Assembly: GCA_031401235.1 (NCBI GenBank)
Contig: JANNRJ010000020.1
Location: 1-25,558 of the forward strand
DNA from: UBA3006 sp031401235
GTDB taxonomy: Bacteria; Actinomycetota; Acidimicrobiia; Acidimicrobiales; Ilumatobacteraceae
Length of the DNA stretch: 25,558 nucleotides
Reading direction: 5' to 3'
Shown here one piece after another: positions 1 to 7,662 of this stretch (position 1 is its first letter; every line of letters begins with the position of its first letter). The notes below the pieces were generated by a model. The model had not been told where the DNA came from and made no database searches. It saw nothing but the letters and a program-made list of their open reading frames with translations. Made by a program: the position numbers and the translations under genes.

Positions 1-320
1 TGCTCGATGATGTACGAAATTTCATTGGCAACAAGACGAAAATTAATTGGAACGAGAATGCGACCGGATCCGCTGACACCAAAGAAGCTGGTGAGCAGTC
101 GTGCCGAGTTTTGACTCACTATTGCGACTCGAGCACCCTGAGGCACTCCGAGGGCGTCCAAGCCAGCGGCTTGGGCGCGGGCATGGCCAGCCATCTGTCG
201 ATATGTCTGCGCACCCCATGACATCGCCGGTTGATCCGGCTCATCGACGAATGCAACTCGATCTGGATAGACCTGTTCGGCCCGACGCAGATGATCAACG
301 ACCGTCAATGGAACTTTCAA
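1..320 (-). CDS. AMP-dependent acyl-CoA synthetase/ligase (ANL superfamily), N-terminal fragment
   Basis: I translated this by hand from the minus strand; the gene runs off the left edge, so only the first ~106 codons are present. The sequence reads LKVPLTVVDHLRRAEQVYPD, then an AFVDEP stretch, TYRQMAGHARAQAAGLDALG, GARVAIVSQNSARLL and a GRILVPINFRL segment. This is the usual N-terminal fold of class I adenylate-forming acyl-CoA ligases: substrate loading, then the 'G.RVA...N' and 'G.I.VP.N.RL' segments. The AMP-binding P-loop lies beyond the edge and cannot be checked. The start is probably TTG at 320, because an in-frame TAG lies just upstream and an AGGGGG Shine-Dalgarno sits 8 nt before the TTG. 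It lies 49 bp downstream of the LLM oxidoreductase on the same strand, so the two are probably co-transcribed. By family it would activate a fatty or other carboxylic acid to its CoA ester; the substrate is unknown. Confidence 0.85.
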   Translation of the reverse strand, partial: MKVPLTVVDHLRRAEQVYPDRVAFVDEPDQPAMSWGAQTYRQMAGHARAQAAGLDALGVPQGARVAIVSQNSARLLTSFFGVSGSGRILVPINFRLVANEISYIIE

Positions 321-328
321 TGCACGGA

Positions 329-334
329 CCCCCT
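329..334 (-). promoter_or_regulatory. Shine-Dalgarno AGGGGG supporting a TTG start
   Basis: AGGGGG on the minus strand sits 8 nt upstream of the TTG at 318-320, and an in-frame TAG precedes it. No ATG or GTG in the correct frame is available at the start of the acyl-CoA synthetase, so this site decides the start choice. Confidence 0.5.
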
Positions 335-369
335 AGCGACTTGTCCGTGGAACATTAGTGCCAGGTTGG

Positions 370-1284
370 CTAGTCGCGAAAGTGCGCAGCCACCTCAGTG
401 AAAAAGCGCTGGATCGACTCCTTGCGCTGAGCAAACGAATCACCGAGATTGAAATCGGGCAGACAAAACTCATTGAAGCCAATCTTTTGATATGTGGCGA
501 TCATTTCCGTGAGTTGCTCGGTGGTACCAACCAATGAACGGCCTTGTGGAACCTTTGCTTGCAGCTTTTCGACTTTATTTGCATCCTCAACGATGTACAC
601 CATGGCCTGAGTTACCTTGTGCACTGTTGCCGGATCTCGACCCTCTTTGGCACAGGCTTCAAGAAGGCGATCCACAACTGCCGGTGTAGTCGTCGGAGTT
701 CCCCACGTGTTCCACTGTTGGGCATAGCGAGCAGCAAATCGCAACATCCGTGGACTACCTGTTCCCACCAATAGTGGGAGCGGCTGTTGCACGGGTTTGG
801 GTTCACATGGTGCATCGGTAATCGTGTAGTACTCGCCAGCAAAGTTCACTCGCGGTTCGCTTAATAGTCGCGAAATGATTTCGATTGCTTCGCCAAATCG
901 AGTAACACGATCCTTAGGTTCCATGAGGTCAATTCCGTAGGCGCGATGTTCGTTCACTTGCCATCCGGCACCGAGTCCCAGAACAAAACGACCATTGCTC
1001 ATTTGGTCAATCGTCGCTGCCCGGTTAGCCAGTAAGGCGGGATGATGCACTGTGGTCGGAGACACCAGCGAACCGAGACGAATTCGAGGGACCGAAGCGG
1101 CGAGACCGGCCAGAACACTGAAACACTCCAAAACATCACCACTCGCCGTTTCGCCATCTGGGGTATTTGGCATGTAATGGTCGGCGTACCACATCCCGTC
1201 CCAGCCGTCACTCTCGATCATGTGGGCAAGTTCCTGGACTTCAGAAAACGGTCGATTCATGTTTGGCCACACGGAGAACTTCAT
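370..1284 (-). CDS. LLM-class (luciferase-like, probably F420-dependent) oxidoreductase
   Basis: The 304-residue protein begins MKFSVWPNMNRPFSE and has the bacterial-luciferase-like TIM-barrel layout. Recognisable pieces are GWDGMWYADHYMPN near the N-terminus, RIRLGSLVSPTTVHHPALLA, then the hallmark RAATIDQMSNGRFVLGLGAGW (the 'S.GR...G.G.GW' signature), and a C-terminal GTTEQLTEMIATY helix. By family it would use F420 or FMN to oxidise or reduce a hydride donor; F420 is favoured because of the apparent actinobacterial host, and no substrate can be assigned. A TTG nine bases further upstream could also start it, but ATG at 1284 has GGCGGA just before it and gives the typical family N-terminus. 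It probably leads a minus-strand operon with the acyl-CoA synthetase and is divergent from the SDR gene across 54 bp. Confidence 0.85.
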   Translation of the reverse strand: MKFSVWPNMNRPFSEVQELAHMIESDGWDGMWYADHYMPNTPDGETASGDVLECFSVLAGLAASVPRIRLGSLVSPTTVHHPALLANRAATIDQMSNGRFVLGLGAGWQVNEHRAYGIDLMEPKDRVTRFGEAIEIISRLLSEPRVNFAGEYYTITDAPCEPKPVQQPLPLLVGTGSPRMLRFAARYAQQWNTWGTPTTTPAVVDRLLEACAKEGRDPATVHKVTQAMVYIVEDANKVEKLQAKVPQGRSLVGTTEQLTEMIATYQKIGFNEFCLPDFNLGDSFAQRKESIQRFFTEVAAHFRD

Positions 1285-1338
1285 TTCCGCCAACCTACTC
1301 GTTCACTTTGTGTACGGAAAACTCGTAGAGTTGCCGAA

Positions 1339-2109
1339 GTGAAAGACCTCTTCTCACTCTCAGGCCGCGTTGCTCTCGTCACCGGCGGCTCCCGCGGAAT
1401 TGGAGCCATGATCGTCCAGGGTTTTCTCGAACACGGTTGCTCTCGTGTTTATATCACCGCGCGCAAAGCCGCTCAGTGTGACGCCGCTGCAGGCGAATTG
1501 TCACAGTATGGCGAATGCATTTCGCTGCCTGGTGATATTTCGACACTCGACGGTGTGAATGAACTTGCGGCAGCGATTGCCGAACGCGAACCAACTTTGG
1601 ACATTCTTGTCAACAATGCAGGCGCCGCGTGGGGCCAAGACTTTGACTCATTTCCAGAAAGTGGTTGGGACAAAGTGGCGGACCTGAATATGAAAGCGCC
1701 GTTCTTCCTGACCCAAGCCCTTGCGCCACAATTGCGTGCGGCCGGCCAGACCGGCCATCTGGCCAAGGTGATCAACATTGCTTCCGTCGATGGAATCGCC
1801 GTGAATATGTTGGAGACATATTCATATGCGGCGAGCAAGGCCGGGCTCATTCATTTGACTAAACGAATGGCAATGCGACTGATCAAGGACAATATTTGTG
1901 TCTCGGTAATTGCGCCCGGTGCTTTTGCTTCAGATATGAACCGAGCTGCCCGTGATCATGCTGATGAAATTTCGCAATTCATTCCCGCCGGGCGGATCGG
2001 TACCATCGAAGACATGGCCGGTGCGGCGATTTTTCTTGCGTCTCGCGCCGGTGACTATGTCGTCGGATCAACCTTGATCGTGGACGGTGGAGTGACTTAC
2101 GCCCGCTAG
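1339..2109 (+). CDS. Short-chain dehydrogenase/reductase, RhlG-like (3-oxoacyl reductase type)
   Basis: A 256-residue classical SDR. The Rossmann glycine motif TGGSRGIG is at residues 15-22, the NNAG motif near residue 94, the INIAS serine segment near 150, and the catalytic YAASK (Tyr about 163, Lys about 167) follows. The C-terminus is the usual VVGSTLIVDGGV. The overall pattern, including 'GRVALVTGGSRGIG..I.QG', resembles RhlG-type NADPH-dependent beta-ketoacyl reductases, so a 3-hydroxyacyl or similar alcohol substrate is plausible; specificity is inference. The reading frame is open for about 100 codons upstream, but that part is antisense to the LLM gene and not SDR-like; GTG at 1339 is the best start, although its ribosome binding site is weak. 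Twelve bases separate its stop from the NTF2-like gene, suggesting an operon. Confidence 0.88.
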   Translation: MKDLFSLSGRVALVTGGSRGIGAMIVQGFLEHGCSRVYITARKAAQCDAAAGELSQYGECISLPGDISTLDGVNELAAAIAEREPTLDILVNNAGAAWGQDFDSFPESGWDKVADLNMKAPFFLTQALAPQLRAAGQTGHLAKVINIASVDGIAVNMLETYSYAASKAGLIHLTKRMAMRLIKDNICVSVIAPGAFASDMNRAARDHADEISQFIPAGRIGTIEDMAGAAIFLASRAGDYVVGSTLIVDGGVTYAR

Positions 2110-2121
2110 TTTGGTGTCGTT

Positions 2122-2607
2122 ATGTACAAGGCAACAGTGCGATGGTTGATCAAGCGGAACATTGAGCGGGCCAACAATGGTGACTTCTCTTCCACAATGA
2201 AGATGTTCGCCGACAATGCAACGCTGTCGTTTCCTGGTGACAACACTTGGTCGAACATGATCCGACCTACCCACGTTGGTCGCGAAGCCTTTGTTACCCA
2301 CCGCGGCAAAGACGAACTACAGCGTTTCCTGCAACGCTATGTCGACGAAAAGATGCACATGGTCGTCGACGACATCCTCGTTAACGGACCGCCGTGGAAC
2401 ACGCGCGTGGCAATACGAGTCCACCACTGGGTGATCGGGGCCGACGGAAACGACAAATACACAAACCGAGCAGTGCTATTCGTGAGCACGAGGTGGGGCA
2501 AGATCCTCTCTCAAGAAGACTATGAAGACACCGAACGAATCGCCGCCTACGATCGCTCGCTAGATACCAATATTAAATCTTCGACTACTCGATCCAATGC
2601 GAGTTAA
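2122..2607 (+). CDS. NTF2-like/SnoaL-like domain protein
   Basis: A 161-residue protein with the cone-shaped NTF2/SnoaL pattern. The N-terminal helix (KRNIERANNGDFSSTMKMF) leads into ADNATLSFPGDN, then a GKDELQRFLQRYV helix and C-terminal strands (VAIRVHHWVIG, YTNRAVLFVSTRWGKI, then QEDYEDTERIAAYDR). Such proteins are small-ligand binders, isomerases or cyclases, often acting on hydrophobic substrates. No catalytic residue can be assigned confidently. The last 16 residues are Ser/Thr/Asn-rich and probably disordered. It begins 12 bp after the SDR stop and presumably acts in the same pathway. Confidence 0.75.
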   Translation: MYKATVRWLIKRNIERANNGDFSSTMKMFADNATLSFPGDNTWSNMIRPTHVGREAFVTHRGKDELQRFLQRYVDEKMHMVVDDILVNGPPWNTRVAIRVHHWVIGADGNDKYTNRAVLFVSTRWGKILSQEDYEDTERIAAYDRSLDTNIKSSTTRSNAS

Positions 2608-2671
2608 CTTCTGAGATTGCTGCCCTTCCCCACCCCGAAGAATACGTGCGAACGTTTGAGTCGCTGGCCGG

Positions 2672-3112
2672 TTACTGAGCGACGCTCGCAGTCCAGCGTT
2701 CGATTCCTGCCATACCGTAAGACTTCATATACATCGCTCGGGTCGGTTGGATTGATATGAACACAGTGTCGGGTGATCCGTCAGGACCGCCAGGTGAAAA
2801 TCCACTGAGGTCGTAATCGAACACGCCGTTCCACAAGCGCCGCTTAACTTCAACGTCATCGACGACTGCGGCATTGCCCCACACTTCGACTCCATCACCG
2901 GTTGCGGTGACTTGCCAATGCAGAGCAACCCGACCCTCGTTGGCAATATTGTGCACTTTGACCGATGCTCGCGAGACCATCACCCACATCGTGTCACCCT
3001 CCCAGGCCGGATGAACGGGAACGACATCAGGGGCACCATCGGTACCAACCGTGGCCATGTGCGCCCATGGCGACAGTTCTGTCGCTCGTGTCTTGATCTC
3101 GTCCAAATTCAT
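2672..3112 (-). CDS. Pyridoxamine 5'-phosphate oxidase-like (FMN/F420 split-barrel) protein
   Basis: A 146-residue split-barrel flavin or deazaflavin-binding protein. The order is typical: an N-terminal helix (LDEIKTRATEL), the strand pair HMATVGTDGAPDVVPVHPAW, MWVMVSRASVKVHNIANEGRVALHW (cofactor phosphate-contact segment), VEVWGNAAVVDDVEVKRRLW, and a final strand with SIQPTRAMYMKSYGM. By family it is a nicotinamide- or F420-linked reductase rather than true PdxH, because the PLP-pathway C-terminal signature is not apparent. AAGGA lies about 8 nt before the ATG. It is 41 bp downstream of the rhodanese gene on the same strand, so both are likely transcribed from the promoter upstream of the rhodanese. 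Substrate unknown. Confidence 0.8.
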   Translation of the reverse strand: MNLDEIKTRATELSPWAHMATVGTDGAPDVVPVHPAWEGDTMWVMVSRASVKVHNIANEGRVALHWQVTATGDGVEVWGNAAVVDDVEVKRRLWNGVFDYDLSGFSPGGPDGSPDTVFISIQPTRAMYMKSYGMAGIERWTASVAQ

Positions 3113-3153
3113 ATCACGGTCCTTCTGTCGTCGAATATTGTGAAATTACAGAT

Positions 3154-3531
3154 TTACTCGACTGGCTTACCGGCTGCCTTCCATGCAGTGAAACCACCGT
3201 CGAGATGGGCGACATTGTTATAACCCATCGCCCGCAGAGTGGTCGCCGCAAGCGCCGAACGTCCACCGCTGGCACAATGGAGAATAATCCTCTTCGACGG
3301 ATCAATTGGATCTTGGTGATATGGGCTGGTTGGGTCGGCTCGAAATTCAAGCATCCCTCGCGGTACATGAACTGAACCGGGTATCCGACCGGTTGCGGCG
3401 AGTTCCTCGGATTCACGCAAGTCGATGACGACAGTATTGCCTGATTTGAGTTCGGCTTCGACCGCATCCACATCCAGGTTTTCGACCTTCGTCTTGGCCT
3501 CGGTCACTAACTCACTTGCGCTCTTTCCCAT
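3154..3531 (-). CDS. Rhodanese-like domain protein (sulfurtransferase)
   Basis: A 125-residue single rhodanese domain preceded by a ~20-residue charged helix. VVIDLRESEE is the conserved strand with the Asp, GSVHVPRGMLEF is the 'GH.PGA' equivalent, and LHCASGGRSA carries the active-site Cys86 in the loop CASGGRS, which should form the persulfide. GYNNVAHLDGGFTAWKAAG is the standard C-terminal signature. The protein is complete and catalytically intact by motif. Its start is firmly supported by GGAGGG just upstream of the ATG. It heads a two-gene minus-strand unit with the PNPOx-like gene. The sulfur acceptor cannot be told from the sequence. Confidence 0.92.
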   Translation of the reverse strand: MGKSASELVTEAKTKVENLDVDAVEAELKSGNTVVIDLRESEELAATGRIPGSVHVPRGMLEFRADPTSPYHQDPIDPSKRIILHCASGGRSALAATTLRAMGYNNVAHLDGGFTAWKAAGKPVE

Positions 3532-3573
3532 CGTGCCCTCCTCAGGGTTGACTTCGAGATTTAACTTGGTTGG

Positions 3574-3602
3574 AGTGTTCCAAAAAAATACCGCGCTGTC
3601 AA
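3574..3602 (-). promoter_or_regulatory. Candidate sigma70-type promoter for the rhodanese/PNPOx-like unit
   Basis: On the minus strand a perfect TTGACA (3597-3602) is followed by a 17-base spacer that contains a T-run, then AACACT (3574-3579; three of six matches to TATAAT). It lies about 42 bases upstream of the rhodanese ATG. The -35 match and spacer are good and the -10 is weak. Confidence 0.35.
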
Positions 3603-3685
3603 TCGCTTGTAGCTAGATCTTCCGTCGCCTCAATCGTTCACGCAGAAGCACCGCAATAACAGCCGACTATTTCGCCTATTTTCAT

Positions 3686-4297
3686 CTATGGGTTGAGTCG
3701 AAAAGGAGGATACTTGTCTGTCAGGAGAGTAAAGGCATAGCCCGCCACACGGTTTTGCCAGCGCAGCACTCCGACAATGAAAGTAAACAGTGTGCGGGGA
3801 TAGCGCGCAGTGAAAAAAATTGCGAACCAGGCGCCGATCGAAGCGAAAATCACTCCAATCCACAAAATAATAAGGATTATGTAATGCGGAATTGCCAGGA
3901 GCCATTTCACAAGCGGGAGCCACCGGTTGAGATCACGAGATGCAACTGGGTAGTCCATTTCTAGATGGACGCCTTGCGTATCATCCGATGAGGGATATCG
4001 GTCGTCGAGCAACAAGGCGTAACTAAGGGCTCTTGTTTGGAAACGTATTAGTTGAAGGTGCCAATCAAACCACCAACGCGGGTATTTTCGCCTGAAGAGC
4101 AGCATTAAACCGAGCGGCGCGGTCAAAAGCCCAGTCGAACTCGACCCACCAACAAGGGAAATCAGAATAATGATCGGTAGCGCCGTGAAAACCCGGAACG
4201 CCGAAGTAACGCGGTTGAGATCACGATCTGGATAGTCGATCGTTAGGCGAACTGGATAAACCGGGCTTACCGATGAATCTGTCATGAGTTCCGCCAT
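3686..4297 (-). CDS. DUF4389 family membrane protein
   Basis: A 203-residue protein with a tandem pattern typical of DUF4389: YPVRLTIDYPDRDLNRVTSA and later MDYPVASRDLNRWLPLVKWL. Each is followed by hydrophobic segments (FRVFTALPIIILISLVGG; LAIPHYIILIILWIGVIFAS) and Arg/Tyr-rich turns (RRKYPRWWFDW, TARYPRTLFTF). Three or four transmembrane helices are apparent, so it should be an integral inner-membrane protein. No function is established for the family that I can name. ATG at 4297 is given; an in-frame ATG at 4285 preceded by GGCGGA is an equally good start. It lies 95 bp downstream of the acyl-CoA dehydrogenase on the same strand and ends 154 bp before the rhodanese gene, whose promoter appears to lie in that gap. 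Confidence 0.8.
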   Translation of the reverse strand: MAELMTDSSVSPVYPVRLTIDYPDRDLNRVTSAFRVFTALPIIILISLVGGSSSTGLLTAPLGLMLLFRRKYPRWWFDWHLQLIRFQTRALSYALLLDDRYPSSDDTQGVHLEMDYPVASRDLNRWLPLVKWLLAIPHYIILIILWIGVIFASIGAWFAIFFTARYPRTLFTFIVGVLRWQNRVAGYAFTLLTDKYPPFRLNP

Positions 4298-4392
4298 TTC
4301 ATTCGTATTTAATAAAGGGACTTCGCCAGACTAGTAGCCCACCATGATCGTGGGGTGAATGAAGAAGTGCTCGCTGTCGCCTCTCGGCAGAT

Positions 4393-5613
4393 TTACTCGA
4401 TACGCATTCCTGAAATCGCCCGAGCGATAACAAGTTGCTGAATCTCTGACGTGCCCTCGAAAATAGTGTGGATCTTGGCGTCGCGATGCCAACGTTCCAC
4501 TGGATTGTCACGGATGTAGCCGTATCCACCCAGAATCTGAATCGCATCCTCGGTCACTCGTACGGCGACTTCGCTGGCGTAGTACTTGCTTTGGGAACCT
4601 TCGGCGTTCTTGTAGCCGCCGTTTTTGGCCAGCCACGCCGCCCGCCAAATGAGTAACCGCGCGGCATCGATCTCGGTAATCATGTTGGCCAGTTTGAATG
4701 CAATGGCTTGGTGCATGATGATTGGCTTGCCGAATGTTTTGCGCTCTTTGGCATAGTCGAGCGCAAATTCGTACGCGGCTCGGGCCACGCCGAGTGCTTG
4801 TGCGCCAACTGCTGGTCGTGTTGCTTCAAATGTGGCCATCGCCGGCTGTTTGCCACCGGCGTGTCCACCTTCACGAGCACGGGCCAACTTGGCATCAAGT
4901 TTTTCTTTGCCGCCAAGCAGACACGCTCCTGGCACGCGAACATCTTCGAGCACGACTTCAGCGGTATGACTGGCGCGGATTCCGTGTTTCTTGTACTTCT
5001 GACCTTGAGACAAACCCTTTGTGTTGGGCGGAATGATGAAACTCGCATGTCCGCGACCCTTCAGTTCGGGTTCCACTGCGGCGACCACCACATGAATGTT
5101 GGCAATGCCACCGTTAGTGATCCACGCCTTAGTGCCATTCAACACCCACTCACCAGTTGCTTCGTCGTACACCGCGCGGGTACGCAAACTCGACACGTCG
5201 CTGCCGGCATCGGGTTCACTGACACAGAACGCGCCAAGTTTCACGTCGTCGGCGGTTCCGTAACACTGTGGCACCCACTCCATCATTTGTTCTGGCGTAC
5301 CGTTTCCAGCAATACCTGCGGCTGCCAGACCTGAACCCATGATTGCCATGCCGATTCCAGCGTCACCCCAAAACATTTCTTCAATCGCCACTGGCAACGT
5401 CAGGCCACTCTTGTCACCCATCGCATTAATGATGAAATCCACTCCGTACAAACCAATTTTGGCGGCTTCCTGGACAACGGGCCATGGAAACTCTTCACGT
5501 TCGTCCCACTCGTGGGCCGCTGGACGGATGACATCTACGGCAAAGGTGTGAACCCAGTCCTTGATTTGTAGTTGATCGTCGTTGAGGGTTAGCGAAAATT
5601 CAGTCATTCCCAT
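4393..5613 (-). CDS. Acyl-CoA dehydrogenase
   Basis: A complete 406-residue FAD-dependent acyl-CoA dehydrogenase. N-terminal helices are followed by the flavin/substrate segment GAFCVSEPDAGSDVSSLRTRA and the strand WVLNGTKAWITNGG. The signature GGYGYIRDNPVERWHRDAKI and then IFEGTSEIQQLVIAR complete it; the Glu of FEGT (about residue 388) is the expected catalytic base of short/medium-chain type enzymes. An insertion of about 30 residues (LDAKLARAREGGHAGGKQPA) sits in the middle domain. The family oxidises acyl-CoA to 2-enoyl-CoA and passes electrons to ETF; a distant ETF alpha gene lies at the other end of this window, though nothing links them directly. ATG at 5613 is used; ATG two codons later is possible. 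Confidence 0.95.
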   Translation of the reverse strand: MGMTEFSLTLNDDQLQIKDWVHTFAVDVIRPAAHEWDEREEFPWPVVQEAAKIGLYGVDFIINAMGDKSGLTLPVAIEEMFWGDAGIGMAIMGSGLAAAGIAGNGTPEQMMEWVPQCYGTADDVKLGAFCVSEPDAGSDVSSLRTRAVYDEATGEWVLNGTKAWITNGGIANIHVVVAAVEPELKGRGHASFIIPPNTKGLSQGQKYKKHGIRASHTAEVVLEDVRVPGACLLGGKEKLDAKLARAREGGHAGGKQPAMATFEATRPAVGAQALGVARAAYEFALDYAKERKTFGKPIIMHQAIAFKLANMITEIDAARLLIWRAAWLAKNGGYKNAEGSQSKYYASEVAVRVTEDAIQILGGYGYIRDNPVERWHRDAKIHTIFEGTSEIQQLVIARAISGMRIE

Positions 5614-5643
5614 AAGTTACCCGACGGTAGGCAGGGGTGGCTA

Positions 5644-7662
5644 TTACTTGCTCACCGGTAATTGCAACAAGGTTGGCGCAATGGTTTCATAGATCAATTT
5701 GGCGCCGGGCTTGTACACATGGACGCCGTCCCAGCGATAGGAAGTACTTGACCCAATCTTTGGATCAGTGCACCACTCTGTTGGTCCTTTCACAAAGTAG
5801 ACACCATCATTGTCACCGCCAGCGATGGCAATGTCCTGCATCATTTCATTGAGATGACCGGTGCGGGCGTCGTCGCCGCGTTGCGGTAATGGTGGAACGG
5901 GACCGCCTTTGGAGGCGACTGGTCGCATACAGGCAACTTCAAGCAATGCAACTGTGGCACCTGCATCGCGCAATGCTTTGATCCCGCGAAGCATTTGAGT
6001 TCGAAAGAATGTGTCAGCCGGAGCAGTTCCAAATTTAAACAGGAAATTGTTTACCTTGACATCAAGTACTTCCCACGCACCAATGACGACGAGGGCGACT
6101 TGGGCCTTGGCTTTTACGGTTGAGCGTGACCAACTTTTTTCAAATCCGGCGCAATGAACAAAGTTGCGGCGAAAGTTTCCATTGTCACCACCGATTCCGA
6201 CTCCGCGGTCATAGATTCCACATCCATCAATCGATCCATCTGAAATTGAGAATGTTTTTTCGATTCCCTTTGGCAGATTGACTGCAAGCGCATGAGCCTG
6301 GGAGTCGCCCACGATCACGACACGGCGCGGAAGGGTGGCGATCGTTGTGCTGGTTGTTGATACATCAGAAATAGTGGTTGGCGTTCCAACTTGTGTGGTT
6401 GTTGGCACGGTTGTCGGAGCAACGAATACCACATCTGTGTTTGACGTATCGATAGATAGATCGCGGGCTTCAATACCCGCCACCCGAACTCCCGTAACGG
6501 TAAGCCCGACAATGACCATGGCCCCAACAGCAGCAAATCGGCCACGGCGCATGATTGACAATTCTGATCGTTGTTTCCACCAAGCGCCAATCACCCCGCG
6601 ACGAGCAGGCTGTTCAACTAATACAAACGACAATTCATTGACGACGACGGTGGCGGCAAGTGCAACGGCCAGTGAATCTACTGAATCACGGGCACCGGTG
6701 ACGACAAAAATCGGCCAATGCCAGAGATACAGACCGTAGGAGCGGCGGCCAATTTCGACAAATAATGGTCGTGAAACGAACCACTTGACAAAGGTAAATG
6801 ACGGGTGAACGACAACGGCAATGACTACACATGAGGAAATCGTCGCCGCTGCCAAGCCACCGCGATACAGACGTGCATCATCAACATGAATGACTGCCGC
6901 GACTCCAACGAGCACGGCAAATCCGATCAGACATGAGAGTTCGACAAAAAGACGTCGAACGAAGTTGAGTGGCTTGATTGCCCATGGTCGCCAGAAAAAT
7001 GCCAGACCTGCCCCACACAACAGGCCGGTTGATCGAGTCAGGGTCGAGAGATAAAGGAAATTGGTGCGCGTCTCATTTTCGGGTGCATACATCAGGGCGG
7101 TAATTGCCATGATTGCCAGGGCTATGAATCCAACGATGATTCCACAGCGGCGAAGGCGCACGCTACGCCGGCATAACACCACACTGAACACAACCGGCCA
7201 AATCAAGTACCACTGTTCTTCCACGGCGAGCGACCACAGGTGTCGCAAAATTGGGGGATCAAGTGGTGCAAAATACGGGACGCTGACAAAAAATATTTGC
7301 CACCAGTTGGAAAAATAGAACACCGCGGCGGTCACATCACGTCGAAACGCCGGTGCGAATTCTGGTGTAAAGAATGCGACTGCAATTGCACTGGCACACA
7401 GCATCACAGATAGGGCCGGTAATAAGCGGCGCGCTCGTCGAATCCAAAATTGCTTAAGGCTCACCGAACCACTACCCAACCGCTCTTCGATCAGCAAAGT
7501 TGTGATCAAATATCCGCTGACTACGAAGAACACTTCGACCCCGATGAATCCACCCGGAATCCACGTCAAGCCGGCGTGATAGGCAATGACTGCAATGACG
7601 CTTAGTGCCCGCAGGCCGTCAAGGGCGGGTTGATATCCCATTGACTGATTCTTGGGTATCAC
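5644..7662 (-). CDS. Acyltransferase 3 (OafA/YrhL-like) with C-terminal SGNH domain
   Basis: A 672-residue fusion. The N-terminal half is an AT3 membrane acyltransferase: GYQPALDGLRALSVIAVIAY with the conserved His of YHAG, FIGVEVFFVVSGYLIT, RRARRLLPAL, RHLWSLAVEEQWYLIWPV, and about ten membrane helices ending with RSYGLYLWHWPIF. A Thr/Pro-rich linker (about residues 405-441) leads to an SGNH esterase/acyltransferase domain with GDSQAH near residue 452 and WDGVH near 646, the Ser and Asp/His parts of the catalytic triad. Such proteins O-acylate cell-surface polysaccharide or peptidoglycan, with the SGNH domain outside the membrane. GTG at 7662 overlaps the MFS stop (GTGA), implying translational coupling; an ATG seven codons later is an alternative. 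Confidence 0.93.
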   Translation of the reverse strand: MIPKNQSMGYQPALDGLRALSVIAVIAYHAGLTWIPGGFIGVEVFFVVSGYLITTLLIEERLGSGSVSLKQFWIRRARRLLPALSVMLCASAIAVAFFTPEFAPAFRRDVTAAVFYFSNWWQIFFVSVPYFAPLDPPILRHLWSLAVEEQWYLIWPVVFSVVLCRRSVRLRRCGIIVGFIALAIMAITALMYAPENETRTNFLYLSTLTRSTGLLCGAGLAFFWRPWAIKPLNFVRRLFVELSCLIGFAVLVGVAAVIHVDDARLYRGGLAAATISSCVVIAVVVHPSFTFVKWFVSRPLFVEIGRRSYGLYLWHWPIFVVTGARDSVDSLAVALAATVVVNELSFVLVEQPARRGVIGAWWKQRSELSIMRRGRFAAVGAMVIVGLTVTGVRVAGIEARDLSIDTSNTDVVFVAPTTVPTTTQVGTPTTISDVSTTSTTIATLPRRVVIVGDSQAHALAVNLPKGIEKTFSISDGSIDGCGIYDRGVGIGGDNGNFRRNFVHCAGFEKSWSRSTVKAKAQVALVVIGAWEVLDVKVNNFLFKFGTAPADTFFRTQMLRGIKALRDAGATVALLEVACMRPVASKGGPVPPLPQRGDDARTGHLNEMMQDIAIAGGDNDGVYFVKGPTEWCTDPKIGSSTSYRWDGVHVYKPGAKLIYETIAPTLLQLPVSK

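Noticed and set aside
101..358. Plus-strand open frame at the left edge
   Set aside because: It is antisense to the acyl-CoA synthetase reading frame, which shows clear family sequence on the minus strand.
1042..1338. N-terminal extension of the SDR frame
   Set aside because: It is antisense to the LLM gene and has no SDR character; the Rossmann motif sits at the normal distance from GTG 1339.
4338..4354. CCCAC-N7-GTGGG inverted repeat between the acyl-CoA dehydrogenase and DUF4389 genes, as a terminator
   Set aside because: The stem is only 5 bp and has no T-run on either strand.
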